Of a DNA stretch of 6,011 nt, positions 1 through 6,011 are shown piece by piece. The translations under genes were made by a program, and so were the position numbers. The notes below the pieces were generated by a model, which was given only the letters and a program-made list of their open reading frames with translations, made no database searches and was not told where the DNA came from. Positions within the stretch are counted from its first letter, which is position 1, and every line of letters begins with the position of its first letter. Origin of the DNA: an uncultured Clostridia bacterium (lineage in GTDB: Bacteria > Bacillota > Clostridia > Oscillospirales > Acutalibacteraceae); the NCBI GenBank assembly GCA_937884625.1, contig CALGCE010000097.1:1-6011 (forward strand), in the 5' to 3' direction.

Positions 1-63
1 GGAAAACCTCCCGGTGTTATTAGAATGGAAGTGACCCGACGCTTTTTTGGCTTCCGTCCTTGA
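1..63 (+). CDS. Possible C-terminal tail of an unidentified protein (5' end outside window)
   Basis: Frame 1 is open from the window edge to a TGA at 61-63 and gives 20 residues ending in RRFFGFRP. The stop codon overlaps the -35 hexamer of the promoter that follows, a common layout where one gene ends and the next begins. This stretch has visibly more G and C than the operon to the right. Twenty codons are too few to identify a family, and an open frame this short could be chance, so it may be plain intergenic DNA. I do not recognise the protein. Confidence 0.25.
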   Translation, partial: GKPPGVIRMEVTRRFFGFRP

Positions 64-88
64 CATTTCCTGTTCCTTATGCTATAAT
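60..88 (+). promoter_or_regulatory. Consensus sigma-70/sigma-A-type promoter for the SDR gene
   Basis: TTGACA at 60-65 and TATAAT at 83-88 both match the housekeeping consensus exactly, with the optimal 17-bp spacer. Transcription should start near 95, leaving a leader of about 20 nt before the ribosome binding site and ATG at 118. It fires rightward, toward the 3' side of the minus-strand operon. No operator-like repeat is visible around it. Confidence 0.8.
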
Positions 89-105
89 GATGCTGTATTA
101 ACAAA

Positions 106-111
106 AAGGAG
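106..111 (+). promoter_or_regulatory. Ribosome binding site of the SDR fragment
   Basis: AAGGAG lies 6 nt upstream of ATG 118. With the promoter it shows that the 5' end of the SDR gene is a genuine, intact expression signal and not a random open frame. Confidence 0.75.
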
Positions 112-117
112 TAAATT

Positions 118-246
118 ATGTCAAAAGTATATGTTGTTACAGGAGGGGGCTCCGGTATTGGTAAAGCCATCGCTATGATGCTTCCAAAAGAAGAAAAAAT
201 ATCGGAAATAAAAACAGATAGGATAAACCGAAAATTATTAAAATAA
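118..246 (+). pseudogene. Short-chain dehydrogenase/reductase (SDR), 5' fragment only
   Basis: The frame encodes 42 residues starting MSKVYVVTGGGSGIGKAIA. Residues 8-15 (TGGGSGIG) are the TGxxxGxG dinucleotide-binding motif of classical SDR enzymes, preceded by the expected first beta strand (VYVVT) and followed by the start of helix 1. Intact classical SDRs have about 230-280 residues with a downstream YxxxK catalytic pair; here everything after about residue 27 (near base 200) is lost. The last ~14 codons are most likely antisense to the truncated permease gene that starts at 310. The promoter and ribosome binding site are complete, so only the 3' part is missing. The product cannot be a working oxidoreductase. 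The family is confident; the substrate and subfamily cannot be told. The loss may be a real rearrangement or a chimeric join. Confidence 0.8.
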
Positions 247-310
247 ATGCTATTTTTACAATTACGTTTTTTGCTGTATTACTTGTGAGGTAATTAGTTC
301 TTCTTTTCAC
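173..310 (-). pseudogene. Second MalG-type sugar ABC permease, 5' fragment only
   Basis: A GTG start at 310 has a perfect GGAGG 9 nt upstream and lies 15 nt after the stop of the MalF-type permease, exactly where the MalG partner is expected. The 45-residue frame begins MKRRTNYLTSNTAKNVIVKI, a basic cytoplasmic N-terminus. It continues into a hydrophobic segment (about residues 20-41) holding GLSYLFLFP, typical of the first membrane helix in MalG-type permeases of DUF5696 loci. After about residue 37 the frame runs into DNA antisense to the SDR gene and stops at 173-175. Full-length relatives have about 280-300 residues with the EAA loop near the C-terminus, all absent here. The fragment alone cannot form a transporter subunit. 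Confidence 0.7.
190..205. other. Breakpoint joining an SDR 5' end to a permease 5' end
   Basis: Left of here the plus strand reads as an SDR N-terminus. Right of here the minus strand reads as a MalG-type permease N-terminus, through its first membrane segment. Recognisable permease sequence ends around its proline 36 (bases 203-205), and recognisable SDR sequence ends around its lysine 27 (bases 196-198), so the join is narrow. An A-rich run at about 191-199 could be microhomology. No transposon end, inverted repeat or target duplication is seen. The exact base cannot be fixed without intact homologues. Confidence 0.65.
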
Positions 311-319
311 TTATCTACA

Positions 320-324
320 CCTCC
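320..324 (-). promoter_or_regulatory. Ribosome binding site fixing the GTG start at 310
   Basis: GGAGG on the minus strand is 9 nt upstream of GTG 310. No ATG is available at this spacing, so this site decides the non-ATG start of the truncated second MalG-type permease. Confidence 0.75.
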
Positions 325-325
325 G

Positions 326-1231
326 CTAATTTATATCATTTAACTTGAAATGATTGAACAGGAAAAATATAATTGCAAAAATCACACCGATTATTGCACA
401 GAATATCCAAAGTATCGCAGAAGCGTGACCTATTCTTAAAATCTCTATGTTTGCAAGTATTTGTTTCATTATGAGATTGGTCGAAGAAGTAAAACTGTCA
501 ACAACCGTATAAACAAAGTTTACTATTGCAATAGGTAAAATCATCGGTACGGTTATCGTCCAGAAATCGTCCCACTTGGATGCACCCTCAACAGCAGAAG
601 CCTCATAAAGTGAAGGAGAAATACTTTGCAACGATGCTAAAAATATCAACATCTGTATTCCGCAATTGAATAAAACATCAAAAATATTATTCGATATATT
701 CATAAACAGCGTTGTCACCTGTTCGGGCAGATGTGCCTGCGATAAAAGGACGGTTAGCGAATCGTTTGTAATAACATTACCTCCGCCCGAAACCATATTT
801 CCCGACATAACATTAGCAGCAATCTGGTCATTCTTAATCATACCCATCACAACGCCCGATGCTATGATAACGGGCATAAAGAATATACCTCTTACAACTG
901 TTTGACCTTTGAATTTCTTATTTATAATCATTGCCATCAAAAGTGACGAAATCAAAACAACAGGTGTCTTCCAAAGCAACTCCAAAAGAGTTTTTATAAG
1001 GTTTTCTTTAAAGTCCAAATCTTTATTGAAAATATATTTAATATTATCAAGTCCGTTAAAAGTTGTATGTACACCTGCAATATCTATTTTTACATCACTG
1101 AGTATGTATGACAGCGACTGTATCAAGCACGGTGCGAAAAAGAATATAAAACCAAGATAGAAAGGCAACATAAAGCCTCTGCCGACCCAAGCATTTTTCT
1201 GCTCTAAGGTAAGCGTTTTCTTTAACTTCAT
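326..1231 (-). CDS. MalF-type carbohydrate ABC transporter permease
   Basis: This 301-residue inner-membrane subunit should form half of the channel of a sugar importer, paired with the MalG-type permease that follows. Six membrane helices are visible at about residues 21-42, 85-103, 112-130, 183-202, 231-247 and 271-292. The EAA loop that docks on the ATPase is at 210-232 (YEASAVEGA, then the ITVPMILP end). A 50-residue glycine-rich loop separates helices 3 and 4. ATG 1231 is chosen because it starts MKLKKTLTLEQKNAW, a normal N-terminus, 4 nt after the DUF5696 stop. An upstream in-frame ATG at 1276 would add 15 residues and overlap the previous gene by 41 nt. The ATPase is not nearby; many Bacillota importers of this class share an MsmX-type ATPase (established for the class, inferred here). 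The substrate is unknown. Confidence 0.93.
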   Translation of the reverse strand: MKLKKTLTLEQKNAWVGRGFMLPFYLGFIFFFAPCLIQSLSYILSDVKIDIAGVHTTFNGLDNIKYIFNKDLDFKENLIKTLLELLWKTPVVLISSLLMAMIINKKFKGQTVVRGIFFMPVIIASGVVMGMIKNDQIAANVMSGNMVSGGGNVITNDSLTVLLSQAHLPEQVTTLFMNISNNIFDVLFNCGIQMLIFLASLQSISPSLYEASAVEGASKWDDFWTITVPMILPIAIVNFVYTVVDSFTSSTNLIMKQILANIEILRIGHASAILWIFCAIIGVIFAIIFFLFNHFKLNDIN

Positions 1232-1233
1232 TT

Positions 1234-1237
1234 CCTC
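1234..1237 (-). promoter_or_regulatory. Ribosome binding site overlapping the DUF5696 stop codon
   Basis: The minus strand reads TGAGG followed by AA and ATG, so GAGG shares bases with the TGA stop (1236-1238). Its spacing to ATG 1231 is only 2 nt, which is short; a G-rich stretch just upstream (1239-1245) may help. The arrangement suggests translational coupling of the permease to the DUF5696 gene. Confidence 0.5.
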
Positions 1238-3485
1238 ACCGCCCCATTTCCGTAAAACTTTTTGCACTGCAAACATTGGTTCCGTTTACCTCATAATCGG
1301 TACTACCGTAATTAACAATTACCTTAATACCGTTAGCATATTCGGTTTCATATACATTATCAGACAATTTTTTGTGTGCAATGATTTTTTGATTATAAAT
1401 CTTATTTAAAACAGGTTTATAATCGCTATATATTCCTTTTGCGTACTCTTTCCAATCGGAATACGTGGTATTATACAATGTGTCAAACTGTGTTCCCGTA
1501 AGAACGGTTGCCTGCTCGTTTATTCCCGCAAACTGCAATTCGCATCCACACTCAACGGTCTTTAAAAAAGCAGTGGTAATGTCCTGCGTTTGCATAATTG
1601 ACGGTGTTGTCATATTAACAAGCCCGTGAAGTGCTATTTGATAAAAAGGTACGTCTTCATCAAAATTCAAATTACCGCTTGAATATATCGGCGTATCATA
1701 CACCTTTGTTGCATACGGTAATGCATAAGCATTTCCGCCTGCAACCGCAACCTTTTTCAAATTTTTCTTTAACGTCTTTAAAGACTCCTGTGCCTGCTTA
1801 TAACTTTTTTCCTTATATGACGTGACGTCAGAAAAATCGGAATACAGTATATCTCCGACCTTTGCAACCGAAATATTACCTACATTTGTCTTTTTATATG
1901 TTTTAAGCAATTTTTCGACCGTCTTGCCAAGTGATGAGTATTTTAATAGGTATATCGGTTTTTCATCAGCAAGAACCGTATAAACCGACGGTGAATACTC
2001 AACCTGCTCCGCTACATCATCAAAAATATTTCTTATGGCATTCTTTTTTGATGTGATACCACCGCCATTCTTTTGGAATGACAGTAAATCAACCTCAGGA
2101 TAAAAATCAAAATCGTTTTCTTGCAAATAAGAAGTGAGTTTTTTCCACTTGGATTTACCGCCTAATTTTGAAGAAATATTATCCGCATCAACAAGTTTAC
2201 TGTTTGAAATTCCGCTCTTTTGCCAACCTATATAGCGTAATGATAAAGATTTAACACCGTCATTACTTATATCTTCAACAATATCTTTTGCCTGTGAGTA
2301 TGTTGTAAGTTTTTGTATATGCGTAAAATGAACGCCTAAAAACGAAGCATCTATTCCGACAGAGCCGTATAACGCCAGATTGAATGTAGGCAAATCAATC
2401 TTTTCATTAATCTTTTTGCTTTCTGTAAGATATTTACGGTATAAATTTGCCATTCCGACGTAATTTGCATCTTCGCCTGTTAACATACTGTAACGTACAG
2501 AATATCTTTTCTGATTTGTATGTGACTTTGAAACACGGTAGAGGGTTTTTTGTATTCCCGCTACCTCCTTAAACATAAGTTTATCGTCCCAATACCTATA
2601 AGAAGCAACCGAACTTACAGTTGAATAACCGCAGGAATCGGTACTGCAAAAAGCAGAAATTCCCGCAATTGCATCCCCTTCTTCAACAATGCCGAAAAGT
2701 GCGTTCTGATTTTCCCTTACAACACCGAAAACAGGCATTCTTATAATCTGCTCATCGGTTATTTTTTCGGTAGGATTAGTATCGGTTTTTTCATTACCGT
2801 AACATGGCTTAGATACAGTGGAATTAAGTGATGCATGCTCTTTGAAATTTATAAGTGTACCGCAACCGTCGGGATAAAACAGATAACCGTCAGACCCTGT
2901 TCTCGCTCCTCCGAAAGACGGCAACAGATTAACAGATACCAAATATGAAACCTTGCCTTCCTTTATTTGAGACAATAAAACAGTTGCAACAAAGCCATCT
3001 TTACTTATGGTGTATTCAACCGGAATTTCCATACCTATTTCAGAAAAGCCGTATGTAACACGAATACCGTTTTTTATCTTTTTTACCTTAACATCATTAC
3101 TGTCAACAGAGGACATATAACTGTTTACAGATTTTGTCAAAGCAGCAGTTTTTTCATCTTCTTTATCAACATAATTTACAATTAACTGCGATTTTAAATT
3201 TGAACGCATTGTTCCTGCGGTTATATTGTCTTCCTTTACGTCATTAGGAACGCTATACCACAAATACCCATTACTACGATTTTCCAAAACAAAATAGCCG
3301 TTATTCATATCAGCGTACATAGTAATGGCATCTGTTTTGGCAACCTGCTCATATGTACCGTCAAATTCGTTGGTTGATGGTACAAAATCTTCGGCAAATA
3401 CATTAGGTATAAGAAGGCTCATCAACAAACAAGCGACAACTATTACCTTTAAGGTTTTTATAGAAAAGCACTTCTTAACTTGCAT
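1236..3485 (-). CDS. Secreted DUF5696-domain protein, possible glycan-active enzyme
   Basis: The 749-residue protein starts with a signal peptide (basic MQVKK, hydrophobic core about 12-27, likely cut after VFA at 31). It has no lipobox, LPxTG motif or C-terminal membrane helix, so it should be exported and released or held non-covalently. Residues about 50-350 look beta-rich and carry the family-like YPDGCGT (204-210). Residues about 365-700 alternate strands and helices like a TIM barrel, with GWQKSG (420-425), YPEVD (462-466, E464 and D466), LYSDFSD (547-553, D550 and D553), GGNAYALPYA (583-592) and DVPFYQIALHG (611-621). The tail from about 710 is a small beta unit. These traits and the linkage to sugar permeases fit DUF5696, which has no activity I can cite. 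A sandwich-plus-barrel fold resembling GH101-like or GH97-like hydrolases is my inference, and the acidic residues named are only candidates for catalysis. Confidence 0.85.
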   Translation of the reverse strand: MQVKKCFSIKTLKVIVVACLLMSLLIPNVFAEDFVPSTNEFDGTYEQVAKTDAITMYADMNNGYFVLENRSNGYLWYSVPNDVKEDNITAGTMRSNLKSQLIVNYVDKEDEKTAALTKSVNSYMSSVDSNDVKVKKIKNGIRVTYGFSEIGMEIPVEYTISKDGFVATVLLSQIKEGKVSYLVSVNLLPSFGGARTGSDGYLFYPDGCGTLINFKEHASLNSTVSKPCYGNEKTDTNPTEKITDEQIIRMPVFGVVRENQNALFGIVEEGDAIAGISAFCSTDSCGYSTVSSVASYRYWDDKLMFKEVAGIQKTLYRVSKSHTNQKRYSVRYSMLTGEDANYVGMANLYRKYLTESKKINEKIDLPTFNLALYGSVGIDASFLGVHFTHIQKLTTYSQAKDIVEDISNDGVKSLSLRYIGWQKSGISNSKLVDADNISSKLGGKSKWKKLTSYLQENDFDFYPEVDLLSFQKNGGGITSKKNAIRNIFDDVAEQVEYSPSVYTVLADEKPIYLLKYSSLGKTVEKLLKTYKKTNVGNISVAKVGDILYSDFSDVTSYKEKSYKQAQESLKTLKKNLKKVAVAGGNAYALPYATKVYDTPIYSSGNLNFDEDVPFYQIALHGLVNMTTPSIMQTQDITTAFLKTVECGCELQFAGINEQATVLTGTQFDTLYNTTYSDWKEYAKGIYSDYKPVLNKIYNQKIIAHKKLSDNVYETEYANGIKVIVNYGSTDYEVNGTNVCSAKSFTEMGR

Positions 3486-3493
3486 TTTTATTT

Positions 3494-3500
3494 CTCCCTT
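3494..3500 (-). promoter_or_regulatory. Ribosome binding site of the DUF5696 gene
   Basis: AAGGGAG lies 8 nt upstream of ATG 3485, inside the 24-nt gap after the NHL/Yip1 gene. It supports this start, which also begins a clean signal peptide. Confidence 0.7.
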
Positions 3501-3509
3501 CTTATGACC

Positions 3510-5603
3510 TTATAAAGTTGCCTCTGTATACAGTGAACCGACAAAACCGAATGCCTGTTGCAGAAGTGTATAAATCATTATTAAAACAAATAAAATGATA
3601 ATCATTCCGACTACTGTCAGCAATAAAGCACCGACCGTTTTACCTGCGGAGAACTGGTGAATGGCATATGTACCCAAATATATAAGTACAGCCGACCAGA
3701 TAAGTCCGATTGCTACTATAATCGACATAAATATTGACTCATTTGCAGTAAGAATATAAGAAAGCGGTATGCAAATAAGTTCGGCAATTATATAGGGTAT
3801 TAATGCATAAGCACTCATACAGTAAATGTGGCTGAATGTTCCTTTGCCCTCTATGAATGAAGCAATACACCAGTTTGCAACTACAAATACAATAAACAGA
3901 CCTACCGTTGCAATTACCGTTGACAACGGATTGTAAGTTTTAGTATCTGTACCGTTAAATGCATAGGCAGTAACATATGACTTTAATATCTCGGTTGCCA
4001 TCCAAAACAGTATTATTACAGTTGCAAGTGGCATAAAATCCAATTTTCTGTTTTTAAACTGTTCAAAACCGTCAACCGGATGTCTTAAACAATAAATAGG
4101 TAACAACCATTTATTTTCAAGTGGCGAATATGCTTCGCTCGGTTTATTTGAATTTTTAATTCTTTTTTTAATGCTTTTTACTAAAACCGTAATAAGTATA
4201 ATAATCAAAACTATTGCCGCTATAATTAAACCGCCGTATTTTTTCAATAACTTATTACGGTACTCGCTGAATGCTTTTGAATAGTTATCTTTATCGTTAG
4301 CCATCTTAAAGCATTTCATTGCATTTTCATAATCGCCGTCAAGTTGATATGAAAGTCCCATTCCGTAATAGGAATACATACTGTTTGAATTTTGACCCTG
4401 TACCTTTTTCCACAGCCCGAGTGAATTTTCCAAATCACGCTCTTTAAGACTGCTTACTGCCGCAATCAGAGAATTCATATATGTAGTAGGGACAAATTTA
4501 CTGATACAGTTTCTTCCCTTATCAAGAACGTAAACCGAACCGTTATCGTATGCAATATCAATCGGCAATTCAAAGGTAGATGTCTGCTCACCCTTACCGC
4601 CGAAAACCGACATTATCTTTCCCCTGTCACTATAATAGAAAACTTTATTCCTGCCTTGGTCTAACAGAAAAATATTTCCGTTACCGTCAGTTTCAACCGC
4701 AACAAATGATGTCCTTACCTTCTTACTCGAACCTTCCTCAACATCACCGTAAACAATAGAAGTATCAAGAACATTGCTTCCGTTGTAATTTAGACAGCGA
4801 ACCATGCCGTCTTGTGAAACCGAATCGTCATTTTGCGATACCGTATAGATAAAACGCTCCCCGTCAATGCAGAAATTATGTACTTTAAGCGGTGTATTTT
4901 GCATACGGTTTCTAATCTGTTCAGGAGTTAAAATTGCCCTTAATGCGTAATAATACAAAACATTAGCCGTTGAAGCAATTGGTGTGCTGCCTACAAATTT
5001 AGAAAATACGCCGTTAATATCAAAAACAAATATTCCTAAATTGATACCATCTACCGTGATATAAATTTCTCCGATATTTGAAACCTGAATTTTTGTAGCA
5101 CGAAACGGAACATCATTACCTTTCAGTGCCTCATCAGGACGTTTTATGGTCATTAAAAGTTCGCCCTGCTGTGAAAACTTTAAAACACGGTAATTATCGG
5201 TGTCTGCAACGTAAATATTATCTTCATCGTCAACCGCTATTCCCTTAGCACCCTTAAATTTTAATATTGCATCTCCGCTTTTAACGCAGTCAATAACATT
5301 AACTGCTTTCATATTGGAATTGATTTTTACTACTCTTCCGTTTCCGCTGTCAAGTACATAAAAGTATCCGTTTTTCAGGCAAAAATCTTCCGGTGAAAAT
5401 ATCGGCATCTCTAATCCGAAACTGTCGTTACCGAAAATACCGTCCTGAACGAAGCCTGCGGGGACATTTATAGTAGAATCGTCGGTATCCAATTCATAAG
5501 ACTTTGTCGAACTAAAAGACGGTGTAAGTGCAGATGCAGATACAGAAAAAGCAATAATCAAGCAAAAAATCACAAGTGAAAACCGTAATAATTTTTTCTT
5601 CAT
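3510..5603 (-). CDS. Secreted NHL beta-propeller / TPR / Yip1-domain membrane protein
   Basis: The 697-residue protein joins several modules. Residues 1-25 are a signal peptide (cut after SASA). About 65-372 hold NHL-type repeats with the recurring pattern of a hydrophobic strand, D-x-x-(G/D)N(I/V)(Y/F)V(A/L)D and (N/G)xR(V/I): clear at 70-95, 118-145, 302-326 and 346-370, weaker at about 168-200 and 243-275, so perhaps six blades. About 376-450 is helical with a TPR-like unit (YGMGLSYQLDGDYENAMKCF). A membrane helix at 457-477 is followed by basic KSIKKRIK, placing the propeller outside. Residues about 500-682 match a Yip1-like domain: the LRHPVDGFEQFK entry motif and five helices (about 525-542, 561-583, 597-617, 624-646, 656-680). 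It sits between sugar permeases and DUF5696, and such neighbours are typical of the family. NHL propellers usually bind partners or ligands, so a scaffold or sensor for the transporter is inferred; the real role is unknown. Confidence 0.88.
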   Translation of the reverse strand: MKKKLLRFSLVIFCLIIAFSVSASALTPSFSSTKSYELDTDDSTINVPAGFVQDGIFGNDSFGLEMPIFSPEDFCLKNGYFYVLDSGNGRVVKINSNMKAVNVIDCVKSGDAILKFKGAKGIAVDDEDNIYVADTDNYRVLKFSQQGELLMTIKRPDEALKGNDVPFRATKIQVSNIGEIYITVDGINLGIFVFDINGVFSKFVGSTPIASTANVLYYYALRAILTPEQIRNRMQNTPLKVHNFCIDGERFIYTVSQNDDSVSQDGMVRCLNYNGSNVLDTSIVYGDVEEGSSKKVRTSFVAVETDGNGNIFLLDQGRNKVFYYSDRGKIMSVFGGKGEQTSTFELPIDIAYDNGSVYVLDKGRNCISKFVPTTYMNSLIAAVSSLKERDLENSLGLWKKVQGQNSNSMYSYYGMGLSYQLDGDYENAMKCFKMANDKDNYSKAFSEYRNKLLKKYGGLIIAAIVLIIILITVLVKSIKKRIKNSNKPSEAYSPLENKWLLPIYCLRHPVDGFEQFKNRKLDFMPLATVIILFWMATEILKSYVTAYAFNGTDTKTYNPLSTVIATVGLFIVFVVANWCIASFIEGKGTFSHIYCMSAYALIPYIIAELICIPLSYILTANESIFMSIIVAIGLIWSAVLIYLGTYAIHQFSAGKTVGALLLTVVGMIIILFVLIMIYTLLQQAFGFVGSLYTEATL

Positions 5604-5609
5604 TTAAAT

Positions 5610-5614
5610 CTCCT
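5610..5614 (-). promoter_or_regulatory. Ribosome binding site of the NHL/Yip1 gene
   Basis: AGGAG lies 6 nt upstream of ATG 5603 within the 22-nt gap after the first MalG-type permease. The gap has no visible promoter or hairpin, so the genes are likely co-transcribed. Confidence 0.75.
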
Positions 5615-5625
5615 ATCTTACACTG

Positions 5626-6011
5626 TTATTTAAGTCCTGAGTGAGACATCGTTTCCATAACGGAACTTTGTGAATACAGGAAAACTGCTATCGGCGGTAT
5701 CATCAGAATTACCGAAACTGCCGCTCCTGCTCCTGCTCTTGCAATACCTCCTGCAACAATTGTACTAAGTGCACTCGGTAACATCTTTAAACTTTCGGTA
5801 TAAATATAGGCACCGCCTGTATTGTTCCACATAGATTGAAACGTAAATATAACCAAAGTCAATATACAAGGCTTTACGCAAGGAAAAACTATACTTCTTA
5901 CAATTTTCCATTCGCCTGCACCGTCGATACGTGCCGCCTCTAAAACCGAATCGGGAATGGCGGTTATCATAAACTGCTTCATAAGGAATACGCCCATAGT
6001 CGAAGCCATTG
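5626..6011 (-). CDS. MalG-type carbohydrate ABC transporter permease (C-terminal part; 5' end outside window)
   Basis: The frame is open to the window edge; the ATG at 6009 is almost certainly internal, because the visible 127 residues are only the last two fifths or so of a ~280-300-residue permease. Residues 7-19 end a membrane helix, then comes the ATPase-docking EAA loop, EAARIDGAGEWKIVRSIVFP (24-43). A helix (about 46-60), the segment WNNTGGAYIY (61-70), KMLPSALSTIVAGG (75-88) and a last helix (about 96-113) follow, and the tail ends SSVMETMSHSGLK. This tail and the NTGG and LP..LS motifs are what I expect of MalG-type permeases found next to Yip1 and DUF5696 genes. It should pair with a MalF-type partner encoded just upstream, beyond the edge. 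The substrate is unknown. It is a separate gene from the MalG fragment at 173-310. Confidence 0.92.
   Translation of the reverse strand, partial: MASTMGVFLMKQFMITAIPDSVLEAARIDGAGEWKIVRSIVFPCVKPCILTLVIFTFQSMWNNTGGAYIYTESLKMLPSALSTIVAGGIARAGAGAAVSVILMIPPIAVFLYSQSSVMETMSHSGLK

Noticed and set aside
27..55. GGAAG ... CTTCC inverted repeat with a T-run in the loop, considered as a terminator
   Set aside because: The stem is only 5 bp, the loop is about 19 nt and the T-run is inside the loop, not after the stem, so it is not an intrinsic terminator.
666..1160. Two open frames of about 80 codons on the plus strand inside the MalF-type permease gene
   Set aside because: They lie fully antisense to a clear membrane permease, have no convincing ribosome binding site and resemble nothing; they are shadows of the hydrophobic coding sequence.
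1631..1825. A 64-codon plus-strand frame inside the DUF5696 gene
   Set aside because: It is antisense to a conserved part of DUF5696, with odd composition and no start signals.
1820..1831. Palindromic TGACGTCA within a repeated TGACG stretch
   Set aside because: It lies in the middle of the DUF5696 coding region; an 8-bp palindrome is expected by chance and nothing suggests a regulatory site there.
3325..3507. A 60-codon plus-strand frame over the DUF5696 5' end
   Set aside because: It is the reverse of the signal peptide region and intergenic gap, with no independent evidence of coding.
1..6011. CRISPR arrays, tRNA or rRNA genes, insertion sequences, attachment sites, riboswitches
   Set aside because: No regularly spaced repeats, cloverleaf sequences, transposase frames, terminal inverted repeats or riboswitch-like leaders were seen; the minus-strand gene gaps are only 4-24 nt.

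Overview
The window reads as AT-rich Bacillota DNA, probably from an anaerobic gut-type clostridium. The reasons are strong AGGAG-type ribosome binding sites, short gene gaps, lysine- and isoleucine-rich proteins, Gram-positive-style signal peptides, and a gene set (MalF/MalG-type permeases with a Yip1-domain protein and a DUF5696 protein) known mainly from Clostridia and Paenibacillus relatives. This taxonomic call is an inference; there is no rRNA or other marker gene here.

From about 200 to the right edge there is one minus-strand operon, read right to left. Its order is the 3' end of a MalG-type sugar permease (5626-6011, cut by the window edge), a secreted NHL-propeller/TPR/Yip1 membrane protein (3510-5603), a secreted DUF5696 protein (1236-3485), a MalF-type permease (326-1231), and the first ~37 codons of a second MalG-type permease starting at GTG 310. 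Gene gaps are 22, 24, 4 and 15 nt, and a ribosome binding site precedes each start that lies in the window. No promoter or terminator for the operon is visible. The substrate-binding protein and ATPase are not in the window.

The left ~200 bases are different. On the plus strand lie a possible C-terminal gene tail (1-63), a perfect consensus sigma-70-type promoter (60-88), and the first ~28 codons of a short-chain dehydrogenase/reductase (SDR). This fragment runs head-on into the 5' end of the second MalG gene. Both genes lose their 3' parts at about 190-205, so this is a rearrangement breakpoint or a chimeric join.

Together the intact genes suggest an envelope carbohydrate system. A secreted DUF5696 protein, possibly a glycan-active enzyme, would act outside the cell. 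A membrane-anchored propeller protein may scaffold or sense. At least two permease genes of one type and one of the other suggest two MalF/MalG-type importers or one with duplicated subunits. The substrate cannot be told from the sequence.
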